From Incurvaria masculella (Eukaryota; Arthropoda; Insecta; Lepidoptera; Incurvariidae), in contig OX335660.1 of assembly GCA_946894095.1 (NCBI GenBank), forward strand, positions 6,825,001-6,889,000: a stretch of DNA of 64,000 nt, read 5' to 3'. This document shows positions 51,725 to 61,739 of the stretch, in pieces; the stretch's first letter is position 1, and each line of letters opens with the position of its first letter. The notes below the pieces were generated by a model. That model worked only from the letters and a program-made list of their open reading frames with translations, was not told where the DNA came from and ran no database searches. Position numbers and translations under genes: made by a program.

Positions 51725-52220
51725 TACTAACCTGACTGTCCTAACTGTCCACCGCATTAAGACTTGAAACAGACATCCGTTTACTTGAATCTATTTCAGA
51801 GCTAGTTTTCCGAATCGGGGCCATCCGACGCAGCGAGACAACAAAATATATTATTTCCGTCCGTTCGTTTTGAATTCGAAAAACGAACGTGTGTGACTTG
51901 ATTATGATTTCGGATTCCGTGTTCGGAAATCGAATCGGGAAAACGAATGTGTGTCCCGGGCCTAATTGTGACTGCTCCTTGACTAATTTATTCGGAAGAA
52001 GATTTCAAGCAAGATATTACTGCTTCAGGGCCGGAAACGTTAAAGAACAGTTTCGATGAGTCGATGACTATTCAACGTTACTGCGGCCGCTGCCAGCGAT
52101 GTAGGAAGGTAAGGAGTGGCAATAAATACTTATTCGTATAGCGGAAGTGTAGCCACGAGTTAGTGTAAATGCACTGACTGCAGTTAGTTCGCTTACGAAT
52201 TCGGGACGGGCACCCTCGAA
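51725..52220. other. no recognised feature
   Basis: Contains two diverged CGAATCGGG/GAAAACGAA blocks about 55 bp apart near 51870-51945 (local duplication). No coding signal. Confidence 0.4.
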
Positions 52221-52221
52221 T

Positions 52222-52505
52222 GTTCGTTACCCTATCAATTCCCCATACTACGGTAAACTACATGCTCATAATGTATCACTAGGTTTTTTAAATTTTGGAT
52301 TCTAAAATGTATTGTCTAAATCGACGTCTATATTTTAATGTTTTTAATATATCTTTTAGATTGTTAAATATTGGCGAGCAAAACGATTTCGCTAGACGCT
52401 AGTCGCAGTTAATTGCAGTCACCGTGCAAAATTGTGCCTTGGCCAATGGACAAAGAATGCGTTCCTTAAAATCTTAGATTTCATGTGACTTCACGCATAC
52501 GCGAG
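52222..52505 (-). repeat. Family H, second inverted copy
   Basis: Starts CGTTACCCTATCAATTCCCC and ends near CATGTGACTTCACGC; about 80% like the previous copy, in the same orientation. Confidence 0.6.
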
Positions 52506-52599
52506 ATGCCCTACGACAGACGTCCATGGGATTCTTGAAATTCTTTAAATCTAAATAATAATGATATTCGTCGATTGTTTGGCGCCGCTTAAAATTACT

Positions 52600-52920
52600 T
52601 ACTGTACGTGTCGGAACGCGAGAAAATCGGTTGCGAGCGAATGCATAAGCGAACTGACTCGCCGGCCCACCGCTATAGTATGCAGAAGATTACAGCGAAC
52701 TCGTTTCGGTTGCCACTCTCGTCCTGCCATCCTCGCCGGCTGCTGCTCTCCCGGCGGCCCGCGCCGCGCGCGAGGTCACCCGATCCGTCCCTCGGCTCAT
52801 CTGCCTGCCGCCGCCGCCGCTGCGCCACGGTCCGCCGACCGCGCTAACGACGGTACCCACCCAAGTATGAGGTGCGCCGACAGCTCCCCCCCACCGCTCT
52901 AGCCACAAGCGAGGGGAGAG
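52600..52920. promoter_or_regulatory. CpG-rich island
   Basis: GC-rich with CCG trinucleotide runs (52808-52830). Promoter or 5' exon is plausible; nothing decisive. Confidence 0.3.
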
Positions 52921-52924
52921 GGGG

Positions 52925-53815
52925 AGACGATCAATCTTGACGATATTGATTGGCCGTCAACCCTTAAACGTCGCCGGCACTGCGGTGATGTGTCTCTGTC
53001 AGAGGATGGCTATTTTAATGACCGCCACCGGAAAGGCGGACTTGATGGCAGTCGCAACTAAAAAATCTTGAACCATTCATTTATAATAGTTTCAAGTCGA
53101 AGACAGGGTGGCTTATTTAATTGGAGCAAAAAGTGATAAAAAAGTTAACCCAACTACGGAAATTATGAGGAAAAACGACTTGTCCTATTGTTAAAGTCGG
53201 CTAAAATAATAGCCTATGTTATCCGGACCATAATAACGAATCGATTGACACCTTAATCATCACACTCGGATAAATAGCTTAGGCGCTACGGATGAACATA
53301 CATACATACGTACATACATAGCGTGCTAAGCCCTTCCTTTTGGCTTCGCCGCAGTCGGGTAAAAACGTTATCGTCCATCGTATACCTTATTGAATTAACA
53401 TTTAATTAACAGGTTCGCTAACCTGCCTGACATTTTTCCAGACGCTCCTGCCAGCCTGGTTGCGGTATGTGTGCACTCATAGAACACTTTCATAATACTG
53501 GTGTCCTCCTTTCATGAACTAATTACATTATCATTGTTCATTCAACCGTTTCTCACTGATGTTATTGCTCACATATCACCAAAGCTTCCACCGCACCCTA
53601 CTTGTAAACTGGTCGTAATTCAACTGCAATTCCAACTTGCAATGGTTAACATTAGGCTTTTGAGAATGAAAAATTTCTTAGAATCATTACTCTGTCGTAC
53701 CGCCAGGATATAGAACTGTCTGCAGGCGGATGTCTTTCCGCAAACCGAAAACCGAACCATTCCAAACCTGGCAATCTTCAAACGTAAATTGAACAAGCTC
53801 GATAGCACAGCGACG
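52925..53815. other. no recognised feature
   Basis: AT-rich sequence with a short CATACATACGTACATACATA stretch near 53297. No repeat family or exon identified. Confidence 0.45.
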
Positions 53816-53817
53816 CG

Positions 53818-53893
53818 ACGGTTCGCAAATCCGCTGGTATGGTACCTCGCTGAGCGCGGTTTCGCGAGGTGAGGTGGATTTGGCTTTTCTGAG
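53818..53893 (-). repeat. Family N, inverted
   Basis: GGTATGGTACCTCGCTGAGCG ... TCGCGAGGTGAGGTGGATTT. Unlike the other two copies it has no family D neighbour. Confidence 0.55.
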
Positions 53894-54134
53894 AACCTTT
53901 GGTCTCTTAGCACAGCAACATTAAAAAAATTACAGCCTAGTGTGGTAAAGTTTCAACAGTACCAAGAAGCCCTGTAACAATCCTTTATTTACGCTCTCCC
54001 AGGGTTGCCAACTTTTCCAGCCGCCATAACCTTACAGCACGTTTATTCTGGTCACTGTACTAAAAACAAAAATAATATGTAAAGTAATTATGTACTTATT
54101 GTACTAAGTAGGTACCTAAATGAAAAAAAAAACA

Positions 54135-54215
54135 AGTCAAAGATTTTAATGGAAAAGGCTCTTGCCTCAGCAGTGGGATATGAAAAATATGAAAATGAAA
54201 AATATAAGTAAAAAC
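54135..54215 (+). repeat. Possible LINE 3' end
   Basis: GGCTCTTGCCTCAGCAGTGG followed by an A-rich TATGAAAAATATGAAAATG tail resembles RTE-type LINE 3' ends common in moths (CAGCAGTGGGA then simple repeat). No coding part remains. Confidence 0.35.
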
Positions 54216-54283
54216 TAATAATTCTAATTTTGGCTTCCTCAATCAAATCCGACCGCACAGATTGCACCCGGCCGGAGGTTAGC

Positions 54284-54515
54284 GACCTGACCTGGTGGGT
54301 TACCATGGTATACAATTCGTCAGGTGAAGAGACGAAAGAGTGATTAATCTGACGTTTAGTTGCATTTCGTACCATGCCAACTGGTAAATTTCAGTTCACT
54401 TGGCCGAATAATCGTTTGACAGTTGGCACGAAATGCAACTAAGCGTCTGATTTCATCACTCTTTTACCCGTTCACCTGCTATTCACCCGGCGAGTTGACT
54501 TATCATAAAACCTCG
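54284..54515 (+). repeat. Family M foldback
   Basis: Complete palindromic copy: ATTCGTCAGGTGAA, TTAGTTGCATTTCGTACC, then GGCACGAAATGCAACTAAGC and CACCTGCTATTCACCCGGCG. Confidence 0.7.
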
Positions 54516-54574
54516 GGAGGTTTCATTTATTCCAAAACCCAATAGTCCAGTCGGTTGGGAACCCAGCGTTCAGC

Positions 54575-55212
54575 GAAGGAGATCCCTGGGCCCCTACTAC
54601 GAACCCTATCGAGTAGGCGCTATCGAGGTGGCGATATCTCCTCTCAAAAATATTGTATGCGTTTGACAGCTGGCATCCAGCATGGTATGTGCTAAGCTCA
54701 GCCACTCAGAGGAAGAGAATCCAGGTCCAGCAAAACGTCACCCTCCGCATGATAGTGGGGGCCGGGCGCTACGTCAGAAATGACGTAATCGCCAACGACC
54801 TGCAGATGCCACCGGTGGAGCAATTTATCGTGAAGCTCGCGCGCCGCTTGTTTGAGCGCGCTGATTCTTCATCACATCCCAACTCACCAATCTAGCGCCC
54901 CTGCACGCACGGCCGCCCGAAGGACGCCCGCTGCCCCGAGAGCTGCTGCGGCACTCCCCGTCGTTCGGCCAGGAATGACGTGGTTGAATGCAGCGCCTGC
55001 CCGATGGCTCGAGGAAATGATGCCCAGCCCGCCGAGAGGCAGTCCGGGTAATAGGGGATACCCTCAGGCCCGTACCTGCACACAAATCGTGCAGAAGACC
55101 CAGACGATGAAAGTGCTGTCGATACCATCTGTCAAACGCATACGATATTTTTGACAGACGATATCGCCTCCTCGATAGCGCCTACTCGATAGGGTTCGTA
55201 GTAGGGGCCCTG
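54575..55212. repeat. Inverted repeat enclosing an RT fragment
   Basis: Arms 54575-54676 and 55129-55212 are inverted copies (GGGCCCCTACTACGAACCCT, GAGTAGGCGCTATCGAGG, GCGATATC, TATGCGTTTGACAG and complements). The ~450-bp centre contains the Jockey-like fragment. Either a foldback carrying captured LINE sequence or an inverted duplication. Confidence 0.6.
54653..54895 (+). pseudogene. Jockey-like RT C-terminal fragment
   Basis: 80 codons with RIQVQQNVTLRMIVGAGRYV, RNDVI, DLQMPPVEQFIVKLARR and SHPNSPI, matching in order the C-terminal region of Jockey-type non-LTR polymerases (LQ.LQNK.LR...A..YVRN..I..DL...V...I...A...HPN). No catalytic motif and no ATG of its own; ends at a stop after HPNSPI as full elements do. 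Confidence 0.7.
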
Positions 55213-55214
55213 GT

Positions 55215-55645
55215 CCTCTCCGAACGCTCTGATGGGCCCGCGACCCCTCGAGGTCAGCGTGGAGTGTAACACCAAACGAGGGTATTCATAACTCGCGAAC
55301 GTTATGCGGCGGCTCGCGCCACCCATGCACAGCTACAGCTGATGGCGGTGTACGTAGGTTTACGTGCGGAGAGATAGTGCCCCGCCGCTAGCCGCGCCCG
55401 CCTATCTGTGCGCGCACGTAAATATTATTGAGCGTCGTGAAGTTTTGGAACATTGTTCTCTATTAGAACTGTTATCAAACTGCTTTACTAATAAAAATTT
55501 GCAGTAACGGTATTAATCCGGTATTTGTAGCTAGAAGTACCGGACAGCAAGATATACCGAAGTTATAGCGATGGTATATTTTTTATTAGTAAGGCATAAA
55601 GACGTGCTAACAATAAAGCGTTAAATGTATCTTAACCTAATTTTT
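55215..55645. other. no recognised feature
   Basis: CpG-containing at the left (55215-55400), AT-rich at the right; no repeat partner or coding signal. Confidence 0.4.
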
Positions 55646-55649
55646 TCAG

Positions 55650-55812
55650 AAGTCTGAGTCCGCTAATAGATAACTCCGCTTTTGAGCGTTAGCGTTATGA
55701 GATAATCCCGGAATCGCACAAAATTGTACCAAACCACTACAACTGCATCACGCTATCATGACGCTAACGCTCGAAAATGGAATTATCTATTAGCGGACTT
55801 GGGCTTCAGGTC
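55650..55812. repeat. Foldback repeat
   Basis: Arms TCCGCTAATAGATAACTCCG...GAGCGTTAGCGT and complement, about 40 bp each, with AGTCTGAG / TTGGGCTTCAG-type outer ends. Confidence 0.7.
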
Positions 55813-55944
55813 AGCGTGGTGTTTTGTGTTTTATTGATTCTGAAGTTACCGTTGATTTGAACATGAACATCTACCCTAAACGTATATCTCGGCCGGCTCG
55901 TAGCTTAGCCCTTTCATCCACCAACATCTTTCTGATTTGACTAA

Positions 55945-56106
55945 GGCTGAGATAAATAGTCGTAACAGAAACTATGACTAACGAAAAGTAGTACTTTGTG
56001 ATGTCACTTTGAAACATTTTGTATGGACGAAATCTCAAAGAAATTCAAAGTGACGTCACAAAGTGCAACTGTCTTAGCTTCTGTTACGACTATTTATCTT
56101 AGGCTA
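55945..56106. repeat. Foldback repeat
   Basis: Outer arms GAGATAAATAGTCGTAACAG and complement; inner arms ACTTTGTGATGTCACTTTGA and complement (TCAAAGTGACGTCACAAAGT). Confidence 0.7.
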
Positions 56107-56109
56107 GGT

Positions 56110-56328
56110 ACATTTCGTCACGAATGCGAGCTGTTCCATGGTTCGGAATGTATGTAAAACTGTGTAGGTCCCCTTTCTCTACTAGGTGATTGGGTTAAAC
56201 CCGCCCTGGTTGGCGCCATAGCATTAAATGAAAAGATGGTCGAGGCGGCATTGCATTAATACAATGTGTTGGGCTAATATCCTGTAGTCCAACACCGGTA
56301 TTAGAGATCCATGTCAGATTTCTTAATA
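56110..56328 (+). repeat. SINE family D, middle and tail
   Basis: GTCACGAATGCGAGCTG, GGTGATTGGGTTAAACCCGC, then an internal deletion up to GTGTTGGGCTAATATC and the tail. No tRNA head. Confidence 0.55.
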
Positions 56329-56549
56329 TGTCTCACATATATGAATTATGACGAGTCGTTAGTTAAACTTACATAACACCGGCATAGCCTTATTGCCTGG
56401 ATGCCTTAGGGTTTGATTGATAAGACGTGGATTGAGCTTTTTTATGCTGCTGCCTACGATGGGGAAGGCAAATTGGAGAATTTTGTTACTCGAATCAGCT
56501 TTCGCGGTGGCACCATAATTTAGTGAATAGTTTATAGTTTTCACTCATG

Positions 56550-56672
56550 GTTTTTTATGTAACTGGACATGGATGGCTTATATCAAACTGAACGTCATTT
56601 ATTAGACTAGCACACCACATGGGAACTAGGTGCCATGCCAGGACCTTTCTTATATTGGCCTGCAGCTACAAC
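56550..56672 (-). repeat. SINE family D, tail fragment
   Basis: ATGTAACTGGACATGGATGG, ACACCACATGGGAACTAGG, TGCCATGCCAGGACC in reverse. Confidence 0.5.
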
Positions 56673-56859
56673 ATTTATTATTTGGAGTGCGTGCTTTTAA
56701 TATTTATTTTAGTTGTCGTATTTAGCGTTTAAGCCATTTCCGGGATATAGTTGGCTCTGTGTTATTCCATTAGGAAGATTGGCATGCTCGTGGTGCACTG
56801 GTAACAAAAAAAGGTTTTGTTTTAGACCGGGCGCAACGGCTGTCTGCCCAAACTTCTGG

Positions 56860-57475
56860 ATTTCTTCTTCACCTCGAGGTGTGGTGAGGTTCTGTTGCGC
56901 CACGCTGCGCCGCGTCGCGTCGCCGCTGAGCTCGGCGGCCGCGGCCGCGCGGTCCGGGCACCAAGACGGCGCACGTGCGGAACCGACGTCGTCGTCGCTC
57001 ACAACGAATTTCCTGCAGCGCGGAGCGAACGAAAGAGTCAGTTCGCAAGCGAGCGGCGAGCGAGGCAGTCACGTCGCGCCGTCCCGCTCCGGCGTCCGAT
57101 ACCGTATGATAGATGGGTGAACTGCGCCCCGGCCGACGCGATAAATGTATCGGCCGTGATGTGACGGCAGTGAACGCGGGATCGTGTGTGAAGTGTGGAG
57201 TGGAACAACGCCGGAGAGACGTGTGGAGTGCTGAAAGTGATGGTTGATTGCTAGATTCCACCCTCGGGGTGACGTGCGACGTGCGAGCGGTGTGACGCAA
57301 ATGTGATACGGGCACAACAAACACGCCGCCGAGGTGTATAAATATTCAGCCGAGAATAGCTGAGAGCGTGGCGGTGTATTTGCGGCGCTGGGCGCCGAGT
57401 GGATGGATCTTGGAGTGCGGTCCCGCCGGCCCGCTCTCGGGCGCCGCTGACACTCACCCGGCGAATTTTACTCGG
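56860..57475 (+). promoter_or_regulatory. CpG-rich promoter and possible 5' exon
   Basis: Strongly CpG-rich. Initiator TCAGTT at 57038-57043 (consensus TCAKTY; A57040 as +1) and AGTCAC at 57067-57072, exactly +28 to +33, fit the arthropod initiator/DPE core promoter. Downstream sequence to about 57475 could be an untranslated first exon; CTCG/GTACGT at 57474/57475 is a possible donor. No TATA box at -30. No coding exon identified. Confidence 0.45.
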
Positions 57476-57483
57476 TACGTTGT

Positions 57484-57765
57484 TTCTTGGGGGTTACCAC
57501 GGTAAATGACGGGCCAGATGGATAGCAGGTGAACAGGGGGTCACCATGCTAAACAACTCGCCAGGTGAACGGGCAAAAGCGTGACTAAATCTGATGTTTA
57601 GTTGCATTTTGTACCATGCCATGTTGGCTTGGTCGAATAACACGTTTTTTGACAGTTAGCATTGCACACGAAATACAACTAAACGTCAAATTTAATCACT
57701 CTCTTCCCTGTTCACCTGCTATTCACCCGGCGAGTTAAATTACCATGGTAACCAGCCCCCCTGGT
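57484..57765 (+). repeat. Family M foldback, extended
   Basis: Longest copy; outer arms GGTTACCACGGTAAAT and ATTACCATGGTAACC are included, then AACTCGCC/GGCGAGTT, AGGTGAAC/GTTCACCT and the ATGCAACT-type centre. Confidence 0.7.
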
Positions 57766-57769
57766 CAAA

Positions 57770-58058
57770 GATCAAAGAATGCGGACTTCGATTTGTGATA
57801 ACGCGGCTCGGTCCGGGCTAATCTTACCGAGTTCGAAAGTCCGACCGTAAGAATGGTTACTTCGTGGGAAGTCTGGACGAGTTTCAAATGAAGAAACGAG
57901 ATCCTTTCTACCGCTGGCGGACGTGTGCGGTCTGTCATGCGATCGGATGCCGGTCGGATGACGGGTGCCTTCTGAAATGTCAGTCATGCAAACAACTTAG
58001 CTCCCTTCAATACCGTAAGACAATAGCAACCCGATGTAAAGTTTCAAAGGTCTTCGAT
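57770..58058. other. no recognised feature
   Basis: A + frame with Cys-rich composition (CAVCHAIGCRSDDGCLLKCQ, about 57930-57995) is open into family A; the Cys spacing does not fit a zinc finger I know. Confidence 0.3.
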
Positions 58059-58059
58059 G

Positions 58060-58343
58060 AAAAAAAACCGGCCAAGTGCGAGTCGGACTCGCACACGAAG
58101 GGTTCCGTACCATCGTAGAAAAAAAAATCACGTTTTTTGTATGGGAGCCCCATTTAATTTTAATTATTTTTTAATCTTACCGATTTGTTGTTATAGCGGC
58201 AAAATAAATACACACTCTGTAAAAATTTCAGCTGTCTACCTGTTACGGTTACTGAGATACAGCCCTGTGACAGACGGACGGACAGCGGAGGCTTAGTAAT
58301 AGGGTTCCGTTTTCAACCTTTGGGTACGGAACCCTAAAAAACG
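58060..58343 (+). repeat. Family A, full length
   Basis: Forward copy, ACCGGCCAAGTGCGAGTCGG to GGAACCCTAAAAAAC, with only two array units. Confidence 0.88.
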
Positions 58344-58344
58344 A

Positions 58345-58826
58345 AGACTCGAATAACTTTTGAATTCAGTTAAAACTAAGCAAACTTTGATGACAGAGTA
58401 CCTATAGGTACCATAATTAACTTCAGTAGCTGTAACTGAATTATAACCTATTTATTAAATTTATTCATACAATCATTTCGACGAATTAAAAACCCTAGGG
58501 ATCCTCGGAAGTCCAGCGATCTCTCGATTTGAATAATGTTAGCTCTACGCTCCATTATTTAACATTTATAATGATGAGGACTTAACTGAACCCATTTCTG
58601 CAAACCTTGTAATGTCATAGATTTTGGCAAAGTTCGTTGAATAGAGCTCTCATTAAACGTTTTATCGTTTTGAATAATTTGGCAAAGTCTCGTCCCAAAT
58701 GCATTTGGCAAAGGACAGCTGCTTTAAGGATAGTAGAAGCCGGCTGAATTTTTTTTTTGGTAACGTCGTTGCCTCCGCCAACGTTGCGGATAAAGACTGT
58801 TCTATGCACAAAGGTTCAACCAAGAA
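58345..58826. other. no recognised feature
   Basis: AT-rich; minus-strand open frames share no domain and lack splice context. Confidence 0.45.
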
Positions 58827-58828
58827 CC

Positions 58829-59056
58829 CAACCAAGTGCGAGTCGGACGCGCACACGAAGGGTTCCGTGCCATCGTACAATATTTAACACAAAAAAATCA
58901 CGTTTTTTTTAATGTCACTTTTGTTGTTATAGCGGCACCCTTTGAAAATGTCAGCTGTCTACCTGTTACAGTTCATGAGATACAGCCCTGTGACAGACGG
59001 ACGGACGGACGAACGGACGGATGGACGGACGGACAGCGGAGGCTTAGTAATAGGCT
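58829..59056 (+). repeat. Family A, internally deleted
   Basis: Head mutated (CCAAGTGCGAGTCGGACGCG); centre shortened; array (GGAC) of about 8 units with CGAAC and GGAT variants; tail after AGTAATAGG lost. Confidence 0.78.
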
Positions 59057-59206
59057 TCTCGTGCAATTTTGTGAGCGGATTTGATAATTATATAGATTTT
59101 TTCAATGGAGCCAGTTATAAAAAAAATTGAAAAACAATTGTTCAAAAAGACAGACCCGCGAGTTCTACAGCTCAAGAGAGCCACTAGTTTAAAGTTTTCT
59201 TAATTT

Positions 59207-59474
59207 TAAGGGTTCCGTACACAAAGCGTGCCAACGGAACCCTATTACTAAGCCTCCGCTATCCGTGCGTCCGTCTGTTTGTCACAGGGCTGTATCTCAT
59301 TAACCGTAATAGGAAGGCAGCTGAAAATTTCACAGAATGTGTACTTATCTTGCCGCTATAACAAAAAATTGGTAAAATAAAAAAAATAAAAACATACAAA
59401 AAACGTGATTAATATTTTACGATCGTACGGAACCCTTCGTGTGCGAGTCCGACTCGCACTTGACCGGTTCTTTT
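59207..59474 (-). repeat. Family A, full length
   Basis: Reverse copy; array reduced to about three degenerate units; both ends recognisable. Followed by ACCTAACCTAACCT at 59494-59511. Confidence 0.8.
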
Positions 59475-59611
59475 ATCGTTGCTACTCTTAAGACTAACCT
59501 AACCTAACCTATACGGTTTTAATTCTACATCGACATCTGGCTCAATGAAATAAATGCTGCATTAGCATAATTTTGGATCTCCGACAATGAACGGACCGGT
59601 GCGCCATGTTA

Positions 59612-59796
59612 TTCCGGGAGGTCACGACATTTTTGGTCACGATAAGTACTTTTTCAGGCGCCTTATCTACGTAACGCAACCACTTGGAATAGGCAGGCTG
59701 AGACATTTCGCTTCAGAGGGTTGGTCTTTATCCCGTGAACCCAGTTTCAGGCATTTCCGCTATCGTTACCATTTTTGTCGCGACCTCCTAGTCTAT
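59612..59796 (+). repeat. Family O, short copy
   Basis: GGGAGGTCACGACATTTTTG, GTCACG, CAGGCGCCTTATCTACG, then GTGAACCCAGTTTCAGGCAT to GTCGCGACCTCCTAGTCTAT. The left arm is only about 30 bp, so most of the foldback is lost. Confidence 0.6.
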
Positions 59797-59885
59797 GTGA
59801 GGTGTCGTGTGTTCCCGGTAAACGTGCCCTCATGTCGTAACGTGAGGTGTCGTGTGTTCCCGGTAGACGTGCCCTCGTGTCGTAA
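59797..59885 (+). repeat. Tandem duplication, 43-bp unit x2
   Basis: GTGAGGTGTCGTGTGTTCCC...GTGCCCTCATGTCGTAAC occurs twice back to back with two or three differences, at the right edge of family O. Confidence 0.85.
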
Positions 59886-60094
59886 CTACGACGACACGAC
59901 GGCACCTCCCTCGAGCGGCTGGCGTATAGACGTGTCCGGCTGCCGGGGTATCGAGATAGAAAGGATGGAGTGGCGACCGAATAGCGGCAGCGTAGCCACT
60001 GTTCAGTGATAACACATACGCTGGCCGTAGCGCCCGCCAATCGGTTCGCTCTCTCCTGATTTTCTCGAGTTCCAACGACACGTAAGAACGGAGC

Positions 60095-60435
60095 CCGTTG
60101 TCCCAGCTGTCACCTAAATTGGCGATAACTGCAAACTGATCGACTGGCGTTTTCAAATGTATGGAGAAAATGAAGAGGGCGCCCAGTGGGCGTTAAGCGA
60201 ACTAACATTTGCGAGCCCGAGTTTGATTTGACAGCTTATTCAACGTTGCCGTAAATACGTCGACGTTGCCGTTTACAGGCACTCCGCGTTTTCATACAAA
60301 TCGGAAGTCCGAGTTTTGCTTTGACAGCTTGAAGAACCAAAAACAACAGAATATCTAGTAGAAACTTGTATAGAGCTTGACGAAACATCGAAGTTTAAAC
60401 GCCAGTTTAGGTGACAAATGGGACCAGCAGCTCAG
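60095..60435 (+). repeat. Family F MITE
   Basis: GTCCCAGCTGTCACCTAAAT at the left, GCCAGTTTAGGTGACAAATG at the right; a small deletion near the right end removes ACGTTTTTACGG. Confidence 0.7.
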
Positions 60436-60519
60436 TTCGCCACTTCCGTCCCTCCTTACTCTTTGTGCTGGGGGACGGGAGAGTGAGAATGTTTCGAGCG
60501 GTCGGCGCGGGCGCTCGCA

Positions 60520-60602
60520 CGTGATTTTTTTGTGTTAAATCTTTTTCCATGGTACGGAACCTTTCGGGTGCGAGACCGACTCGCACTTGGCTGGTTTTTT
60601 TT
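60520..60602 (-). repeat. Family A, head only
   Basis: GGTACGGAACCTTTCGGGTG and GACTCGCACTTGGCTGG, mutated at several positions. Confidence 0.65.
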
Positions 60603-60734
60603 ATATTCAGAATAAATGTTGCCCTGGTTATGTGCCCTGTAGAATCGTTTCTCCAAGTCGATGCGTCCGCTGCGCGATTTGCACCCGGTAAACCGCAAAA
60701 TTGTGCAGCCAGCGCTGGTCGCTCTGGTGGTCAC

Positions 60735-60795
60735 TTAAGGTGGCCCAACCCGCTCAATAGCCCGACACTTCGGCGATCGCTCTCCGAAGTTAAGG
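60735..60795 (+). repeat. Family B end joined to 5S-like fragment
   Basis: TTAAGGTGGCCCAACCCG (family B left end, 60735-60752) is followed within six bases by CGACACTTCGGCGATCGCTC and TCCGAAGTTAAG (60762-60794). The latter 33 bp match the 5S-like head of the 2.6-kb SINE exactly; then similarity stops. Confidence 0.6.
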
Positions 60796-61027
60796 GCCTA
60801 TTGGAACCTCCGCTGCGCCTTTTAAACGCCGCCTCTACCCGCTATCCCCCCGCGCGCGCGCGCTCGCCTCGCTGCTAACAGCACGCTAGGGCAGATATTA
60901 CAAAACAATATTTTCCCGCGCGCCAGTTCTATCGACTCCGCCCACCGCCTCACACCTGGCGCGCTTGTAACGGGATTGACACGATACGTCGCCGCGGGTT
61001 CGAAGGCCCACAAAGCCGCGCCACTTG

Positions 61028-61415
61028 TTTTATTTTGGAATCTTTTTTTGTGTGACTGGAAAGGATGGCTTTAGACAAACACACCACACCGCATTCCCAA
61101 GGAATCAAGTGTTATGCCAGGACTTTCCTTTTATGAGCATGGTTTCATTGAACTGAATAGAAAACACGAACAGTTTTTAATTGCCGCTTCGACCATCTTT
61201 TCATCCAATGTAATGTTATCAAACCCTACCACCTAGTAGGGAAAGGGGACCAACAGTTTTACATCGATTTCGAACCATGGAGCAGCTCGCATTCGTGACG
61301 AAATGCACCTACCCAAATCGGAAAGAGAACAAAAGTGGTGCTTGAACGGGGCGGGATGACCTTTGCATGGAAGAAAGTCCCCCTGAGCCCCTGAGCACTA
61401 AACGCTCGGAGAACA
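61028..61415 (-). mobile_element. SINE family D, full length
   Basis: T-run, GTGTGACTGGAAAGGATGG, body blocks throughout, then the head region GTGGTGCTTGAACGGGGCGG and CCCCTGAGCACTAAACGCTC. B box is mutated. Confidence 0.65.
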
Positions 61416-61460
61416 TCTGAGATCGTAATTATATTGTGTAATATGAAATTATCGCAAGTT

Positions 61461-61552
61461 TTTTAGGGTTCCGTACCCAAAGGGTGCCAACGGAACCCTA
61501 TTACTAAGCCTGCGCTGTCCGTCCGTCTGTCCATCAGCCACAAGGCTTTTTT
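61461..61552 (-). repeat. Family A, tail end only
   Basis: TTAGGGTTCCGTACCCAAAG to GTCCGTCCGTCTGTCC, then lost. Complement to the head-only copies. Confidence 0.75.
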
Positions 61553-61559
61553 ATGTTTT

Positions 61560-61593
61560 GCAAGTTGTTTTACAGGTATATGTAAAACAACTT
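61560..61593. repeat. Perfect 14-bp stem hairpin
   Basis: CAAGTTGTTTTACA and TGTAAAACAACTTG separated by a 6-base loop. It could be a transcription terminus or element end, but it has no T-run in either direction, so it is listed only as a hairpin. Confidence 0.7.
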
Positions 61594-61739
61594 GTATATA
61601 CTCAAACAAAATATATCTAAGGTAATATGTTCATGATCTTAGATAGTCATGCTTCTGTTAAGAACTGAATGCATGTTTAATATCTTTCACTTATCTTTTT
61701 ACAACTTTTTTGCTAAACATCACTATCACTACACTACAT

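Noticed and set aside
56713..57324. Long frames on both strands as protein genes
   Set aside because: CpG-rich promoter-like sequence; Arg/Ala/Ser/Pro-rich translations in several frames without domain or consistent splice sites.
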